Below are positions 13,776 through 17,889 of a DNA stretch of 17,889 nt, piece after piece; the stretch's first letter is position 1; each line of letters begins with the position of its first letter. The stretch comes from Rickettsiales bacterium. Its GTDB lineage: Bacteria > Pseudomonadota > Alphaproteobacteria > Rickettsiales > UBA1997. The stretch lies in assembly GCA_947496905.1 (NCBI GenBank), contig CANMEW010000017.1, positions 1 through 17,889 on the forward strand, written 5' to 3'. The translations under genes were made by a program, and so were the position numbers. The notes beneath the pieces are model-generated. The model had not been told where the DNA came from. It made no database searches and saw only the letters and a program-made list of their open reading frames with translations.

Positions 13776-15127
13776 CTAAAAAATATTTCGGCACTGACGG
13801 CATTCGTGGCACGGTAAATAAATTTCCAATGACCGCAGAAATTGCGCTTAAGGTTGGGATGGCAGTTGGGACAAGGTTCGGCGCGAAATTTACCGAAGGT
13901 AGTCACCGTCATCGCGTCGTCATCGGCAAAGACACTCGCCTTTCTGGCTATGTCATTGAGCCCGCACTCACCGCTGGTCTCGCCGCTGTTGGTATGGATG
14001 TATTTTTGGTTGGACCAGTTCCAACTCCTGCAGTTTCAATGCTCACGCGTTCAATCCGCGCCGATATTGGCATCATGATCTCCGCCTCGCACAATCCTTA
14101 TTTCGACAACGGAATTAAAATTTTTGACCGCAACGGCAATAAACTTTCCGACAGTCTGGAAGCTGAAATCGAAGCTTTAATTGACGGCGACATCTCTCCA
14201 TTTCTAGCTCAATCAGAAAATTTGGGACGCGTCAAAAGGCTCGACGACGCCTCCAATCGCTACATCGAATTCGTTAAAAACTCCTTCCCCAAAGAAAAAA
14301 GTTTGAACGGCTTTAAAATAGTCGTCGATTGCGCCAATGGTGCTGCCTACAAAATTGCGCCGAAAATTTTTTGGGAATTGGGTGCGGAAGTAATTGAAAT
14401 TGGCACTGAGCCAAACGGCTTCAACATTAACGAAAAATGTGGCTCCACCCATCCCGAAACTTTGTGCAAAAGGGTACTGGAAGAAAAGGCTCACATCGGA
14501 ATTGCGCTTGATGGCGATGCTGACCGCCTGCTGGTTGTTAATGAGCAAGGTCACGCTGTTTCTGGCGACAAAATAATCGCACTCATTGCCGAAAAACTTC
14601 ACAATGACGGCAACCTAAAAAAGGACACTGTCGTCATCACGCAAATGTCGAATCTGGCTCTCGAAAATTACTTGAGCTACATCGGTGTTTCGACAATTCG
14701 CTCTCAAATTGGCGATCGTTACGTGCTGGAAGAAATGAGAAAAAATGGCTGCAATTTTGGCGGGGAGCAATCTGGACATCTCGTACTTTCTGACTATTCC
14801 ACAACTGGAGACGGACTAGTCGCAGCTCTACAAGTTTTGTCAACAGTGTCTGATTCAAAAAAACCGGTGAGTGAGTCTCTAAATCTCTTCGAACTTTTTC
14901 CTCAAATTTTGAAAAATGTAAAATTTGACGCCGACAAAAAAAATCCGCTCGAAGAAATTTCTTTGCAAAATTTTATTACCGAAAAGTCGCAAGAGCTTGG
15001 TTCTGAAGGTAGAATTCTGGTCAGAAAATCTGGAACTGAAAACTTAATTCGCGTGATGGCCGAAGGGAAAAACCGGCAGCAGATTGCAAGAATTGTTGAG
15101 GAGATTGTCGCTAAGATCGAATGCTAA
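13772..15127 (+). CDS. glmM: Phosphoglucosamine mutase
   Basis: A 451-residue GlmM, which converts glucosamine-6-phosphate to glucosamine-1-phosphate for UDP-GlcNAc and hence peptidoglycan and LPS. The N-terminus has KKYFGTDGIRGTVN. The active serine loop is ISASHNP with Ser106 as the phosphoserine. The metal-binding loop DGDADR lies at 247-252, the sugar-binding loop GGEQSGHLV at about 330-338, and the C-terminal phosphate-binding loop RKSGTE at 418-423. The length is typical (about 445-455). The ATG overlaps the stop of the OLD nuclease gene (ATGA) and the 3' end overlaps the porin by 7 bases, so the three are probably translated from one message. Confidence 0.97.
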   Translation: MTKKYFGTDGIRGTVNKFPMTAEIALKVGMAVGTRFGAKFTEGSHRHRVVIGKDTRLSGYVIEPALTAGLAAVGMDVFLVGPVPTPAVSMLTRSIRADIGIMISASHNPYFDNGIKIFDRNGNKLSDSLEAEIEALIDGDISPFLAQSENLGRVKRLDDASNRYIEFVKNSFPKEKSLNGFKIVVDCANGAAYKIAPKIFWELGAEVIEIGTEPNGFNINEKCGSTHPETLCKRVLEEKAHIGIALDGDADRLLVVNEQGHAVSGDKIIALIAEKLHNDGNLKKDTVVITQMSNLALENYLSYIGVSTIRSQIGDRYVLEEMRKNGCNFGGEQSGHLVLSDYSTTGDGLVAALQVLSTVSDSKKPVSESLNLFELFPQILKNVKFDADKKNPLEEISLQNFITEKSQELGSEGRILVRKSGTENLIRVMAEGKNRQQIARIVEEIVAKIEC

Positions 15128-16569
15128 ACTTTACTCGCCTCATCATTATCCTTCTGCTTCTACCAAGCATTGCTCATTCTGAAACCAACTCCCCAGCCAC
15201 TCTCACCGCCAAAGGCTTCGTCAATTTCTCCGCCGCTTCGCGCAGCCAAGCATCTTCCTTTGAGCAAAAAAATCTTCCTGACAATTTCACTAAAAATCAC
15301 TTCAGTAACGCTCAAGCAATGGGCAATGACTCACAGTTTTTTTTAAAAGCTGAAACAGCGCGAGGCGAGGAAAAATACGGCGCGGTGACCAAGTTTGAAT
15401 TCAACATCAACTCTGATCATCGTAACGAAAATCCTAATCTCGATCAGGCTTTTGCTTTTGCTGAAAATGATTTTGGGAAGTTTGAAATTGGAAATAACCA
15501 AGCGGTAAATCAGAAAATGAAGGTCGGCGCAACGCGCTTTGCTCGTGGTGCGGGAGGCATTAATGGAAAATATTTGGAGCATGTAAATTTGCCGATGCTG
15601 GCAAATTCTTCGCAAAGTTCTTCACCTGCTTGCAGTGGCGGAGTGGGCGATTCCACTTGCTCCAGCATAAAATTACCGCGCTTCATTTTATTGGCGCAGT
15701 CACCAATTGGACATGGTGGTTACGCCAAAAGTTTTTATCGCAGAGGTTCGGACAATGGCTATTTATCTGGTGGGAGAGACTATTCTGATTTTAATCGCAG
15801 TCATTTTCGTGCATTGAAAGATGACAGTTTTGACGGTGTTGAAGACGCAACAAAAATTAATTATTACAGCCCAAGAATTGAAGGCTTCCAACTTGGATTA
15901 AGCTACGCGCCAGACAGCGCTAATAACGGCTTTACGGCAAACACTGCTCGCGATGTAGACATCATCCGCATCAAAAATATTTTCAGTTTTGGCGCCAATT
16001 ATTCGCAAGATTTTGACAATGTCGGAGTGGCTTTTTCTAGCACCGCTGAGAAGGGTCAGATCAAAAATTCTAAATCTGCTGCGGGCACGCAAAGGCAAGA
16101 CCTGATTGCTTACGACCTCGCCACCACAATTACTTATTTTGGATTTAGCTTTGGGGCTTCTTACGGGTCTTGGGGAAATTCTCTTCAACCAAAAAATGGG
16201 ATTTACTCTTGCGACTACAATTCCGCACAAACACTTTCGTCGCAAAATTGCAGTGGCGACAGTAGAAAATTTTCTAATCCACATTACTACACTGCCGGAA
16301 TTGCTTACCAGTTTGGACCAGTCGCCACAAGCATTACCGGACTAAAAAGCGAGTTTCAAAAAAATAATTACGCGGCAGTTTCTTTTGGCGTTGACTACAA
16401 GATGACAAAAAATTTGATGCCTTATTTCGAACTCACAAAATTCGCTTTTAAATCAAATCAACCAACAGCTTCTGACATTACTAATCAAAACGCTCTGACC
16501 AGCAGCCAAAGGCAGGTCAGAGACAATCAGGGCTACGTCTTTCTGACCGGAATTTTATACTCTTTCTAG
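15121..16569 (+). CDS. Outer-membrane porin
   Basis: A 482-residue probable beta-barrel porin. A signal peptide (about 1-20, ending SIAHS) precedes TLTAKGFVNFSAASR, typical of the first porin strand. Alternating amphipathic strands follow, with periplasmic turn-like and loop regions, and the last residues (GYVFLTGILYSF) end in the aromatic phenylalanine recognised by the BAM machinery. The segment LDQAFAFAENDFGKFEIGNN resembles the strand-loop region preceding the constriction loop in general bacterial porins. Cysteine pairs around 165-180 (SPACSGGVGDSTCSS) and 365-380 may form loop disulfides. Substrate specificity cannot be read from the sequence. It starts within the end of glmM and is followed 6 bases later by virB11. 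Confidence 0.85.
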   Translation: MLNFTRLIIILLLLPSIAHSETNSPATLTAKGFVNFSAASRSQASSFEQKNLPDNFTKNHFSNAQAMGNDSQFFLKAETARGEEKYGAVTKFEFNINSDHRNENPNLDQAFAFAENDFGKFEIGNNQAVNQKMKVGATRFARGAGGINGKYLEHVNLPMLANSSQSSSPACSGGVGDSTCSSIKLPRFILLAQSPIGHGGYAKSFYRRGSDNGYLSGGRDYSDFNRSHFRALKDDSFDGVEDATKINYYSPRIEGFQLGLSYAPDSANNGFTANTARDVDIIRIKNIFSFGANYSQDFDNVGVAFSSTAEKGQIKNSKSAAGTQRQDLIAYDLATTITYFGFSFGASYGSWGNSLQPKNGIYSCDYNSAQTLSSQNCSGDSRKFSNPHYYTAGIAYQFGPVATSITGLKSEFQKNNYAAVSFGVDYKMTKNLMPYFELTKFAFKSNQPTASDITNQNALTSSQRQVRDNQGYVFLTGILYSF

Positions 16570-16575
16570 AATTAA

Positions 16576-17589
16576 ATGAGCATCGCCGCATTAGATTCCT
16601 ACCTCCTACCACTAAAACAAATTCTCGATCGCGATGGTGTAAACGAAGTTTCAATTAACCGACCACACGAGGTTTGGGTTGAGATGAAGGGAGACATGAT
16701 TCGTGAAGAGTTACCAACTTTTGATGTGGAGCATTTGAAGTCACTGGGAAGGTTGGTAGCACAGGCTACTGAGCAAAGACTCAGCGAGGAGGAGCCACTC
16801 CTTTCAGCGACGCTGCCCAATGGTTTTCGTATTCAGATTGTTTTTCCGCCCGCCTGCGAACAAGGCTGCGTCGTTATTTCGATTCGTAAGCCTTCAAGCC
16901 TGCAATGGGATTTAAACGACTATGACAAAATGGGGATGTTTGATTCAACTTCAGTTGGTGAGGTGGAAGATAAAAACGACCTGATTTTGGCAAAACTTTT
17001 GCAGCTGAATCGCATCAAAGACTTCCTTGCTCGGGCAGTAATTTACAAAAAAAACATCATCATTTCCGGCGGTACTTCCACTGGTAAAACTACATTCACC
17101 AATGCTGTAATTCGCGGCATTCCTCACGATGAAAGGCTGATCACAGTTGAGGATGCGAGAGAGATTGTCTTAGACTCGCACCCAAATCGCGTGCATTTAA
17201 TTGCTTCCAAAGGTGGACAAGGTCGCTCCAAAGTTAACACTCAAGATCTAATCGAAGCCTGTCTACGTTTGCGTCCGGAAAGAATTATTGTGGGTGAGTT
17301 GCGTGGCTCGGAAGCATTTAGTTTTCTGCGCGCGATCAATACTGGTCATCCGGGGTCAATCTCCACTCTGCACGCTGACACGCCAAAAATGGCAATTGAG
17401 CAATTAAAAATGATGGTGATGCAAGCGGGGTTGGGCATGACGCCAACTGAAATTACTTCTTACATCAAAAACGTGGTAGATATCATCGTGCAGTTAAAGC
17501 GTGGCGGTAAAGGTCGCCGCTACATCTCCGAAATTTACTTCCGCCCACTTCATAATAAGCCTCAGGAAAACTCCTCATCTCATGAGTAA
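16576..17589 (+). CDS. virB11: Type IV secretion ATPase VirB11
   Basis: A 337-residue hexameric ATPase of the VirB11/PulE superfamily that powers type IV secretion at the inner membrane. The N-terminal domain (about 1-110) includes VNEVSINRPHEVWVE and FRIQIVFPPA. The C-terminal RecA-like domain has Walker A GGTSTGKTT (165-173), the Asp box LITVEDAREI, the Walker B region RIIVGELRG and the His box TGHPGSISTLHAD. The length matches VirB11 (about 330-345), and LPNGFRIQ with the missing tetracysteine motif separates it from GspE/PilB. In Rickettsiales virB11 commonly lies between virB10 and virD4; here it follows a porin, and no virB10 or virD4 coding sequence is visible next to it. Confidence 0.93.
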   Translation: MSIAALDSYLLPLKQILDRDGVNEVSINRPHEVWVEMKGDMIREELPTFDVEHLKSLGRLVAQATEQRLSEEEPLLSATLPNGFRIQIVFPPACEQGCVVISIRKPSSLQWDLNDYDKMGMFDSTSVGEVEDKNDLILAKLLQLNRIKDFLARAVIYKKNIIISGGTSTGKTTFTNAVIRGIPHDERLITVEDAREIVLDSHPNRVHLIASKGGQGRSKVNTQDLIEACLRLRPERIIVGELRGSEAFSFLRAINTGHPGSISTLHADTPKMAIEQLKMMVMQAGLGMTPTEITSYIKNVVDIIVQLKRGGKGRRYISEIYFRPLHNKPQENSSSHE

Positions 17590-17650
17590 TAAACGCCACT
17601 AAACTACCATCCCTTAATCAATTTAATGAAATATTACTAAAAAGCATCTG

Positions 17651-17727
17651 ACTACACCACCTGCACCACTTAATACACCGCGAAAAGAAGAAGTAGTGTC
17701 GACACTACACCACCTAATACACCGCGA
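17651..17727. repeat. Imperfect direct repeats with a 16-bp perfect palindrome between them
   Basis: Two direct repeats share ACTACACCACC and TAATACACCGCGA: 17651-17683 with nine extra bases (TGCACCACT) between the halves, and 17704-17727 without them. Between and overlapping them lies the perfect palindrome GTAGTGTCGACACTAC (17693-17708). The nine-base difference equals three codons. The rest of the gap 17590-17889 shows no convincing gene or terminator apart from the small ORF listed separately. Confidence 0.7.
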
Positions 17728-17768
17728 CCAGCTACTGCGCCGAAAAAATCTGGAGTTAACTCGTCCAT
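17670..17768 (-). CDS. Possible 32-residue hydrophobic small protein
   Basis: A short minus-strand frame starts MDELTPDFFGAV and continues into a Gly/Val/Leu-rich segment ending STLLLLFAVY, which could form one membrane helix. The ATG at 17768 is preceded by GGAGG with a 9-base spacer, a better ribosome-binding site than any other gene in this window shows. Evidence against: there is no recognisable family, and the 3' half overlaps direct repeats and a palindrome. A -1 shift at the CTTCTTCTTTT run would extend the frame into the second repeat, in keeping with a longer decayed or recoded glycine-rich protein of about 49 residues ending near 17623. I do not recognise it. Confidence 0.35.
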   Translation of the reverse strand: MDELTPDFFGAVAGRGVLGGVVSTLLLLFAVY

Positions 17769-17889
17769 CCTGAAATACCTCCTCACCCCACATCCCCCTT
17801 GCTTCTACAAGACTTTCTACTACTATTTTTTTACCAGAAATCGAGTGGTGGTCCCTCATTTTCTGGCAAATAATTTTAGTAAAATTCAG

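Noticed and set aside
14213..14602. 129-codon minus-strand frame
   Set aside because: It is fully antisense to the conserved glmM core, including the DGDADR loop; it is a shadow frame without its own motifs.
15898..16284. 128-codon minus-strand frame
   Set aside because: It is antisense to the porin; its composition is a mirror of porin strands and shows no domain.
16576..17589. PilB/GspE or PilT-type ATPase
   Set aside because: The length, the LPNGFRIQ segment, the lack of a tetracysteine motif and the TGHPGSISTLHAD box fit VirB11 best.
17623..17859. 78-codon minus-strand frame
   Set aside because: It has no ribosome-binding site at its ATG and an unstructured Arg/Ser-rich middle; only its last part, reached by a frame change from the smaller ORF, looks protein-like.

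Overview
The window looks like chromosome from an AT-rich Alphaproteobacterium, most likely a host-associated, Rickettsiales-like lineage. This is inferred from gene content, not from a marker phylogeny. The main pointers are the hemD / mitofilin-like / hemY cluster, a VirB11 type IV secretion ATPase, LPS export (lptD) and Pal, the A/T-rich codon use, and repeat-rich intergenic DNA. No rRNA, tRNA, CRISPR array or transposase gene was seen.

Layout. (1) Positions 1-3089, plus strand: the end of a short inverted-repeat element, then hemD, a Mic60/mitofilin-like membrane protein and hemY, packed with an 8-base overlap and a 10-base gap. (2) pal on the minus strand converges on hemY with a 6-base gap. 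(3) Positions 3621-5951 form a repeat island around one minus-strand gene, a divergent NuoN/MrpD-type membrane protein. Each side carries a copy of a composite structured repeat: a 15-bp inverted repeat followed by a double-hairpin unit, which is tandemly tripled on the pal side. Each side also carries a MITE-like element of 141-143 bp with its own 4-bp target duplication. (4) Positions 5952-9691, plus strand: secD and lptD, overlapping by one base. (5) Positions 9692-10135: a REP-like palindrome and trxA. (6) Positions 10136-17589, plus strand, tightly packed: an alanyl-tRNA synthetase gene without its catalytic domain, an OLD-type ATPase/TOPRIM nuclease, glmM, a porin and virB11. (7) Positions 17590-17889: no solid gene; imperfect direct repeats, a 16-bp palindrome and one possible minus-strand small ORF.

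Functional themes are haem synthesis (hemD, hemY), envelope assembly (secD, lptD, pal, glmM, porin), redox (trxA), translation (alaS 3' part), DNA-directed defence or repair (OLD nuclease) and secretion (virB11).

The two most unusual observations are these. First, the alaS-like gene keeps the tRNA-recognition, editing and C-Ala parts, including the residues that read the G3:U70 identity pair, but has no class II catalytic core. It is an intact 625-codon frame with its own plausible ribosome-binding site, so a split AlaRS is possible. Second, the double-hairpin repeat family shows compensatory base changes between copies, and one composite copy has been interrupted by the MITE at a CTAA target.
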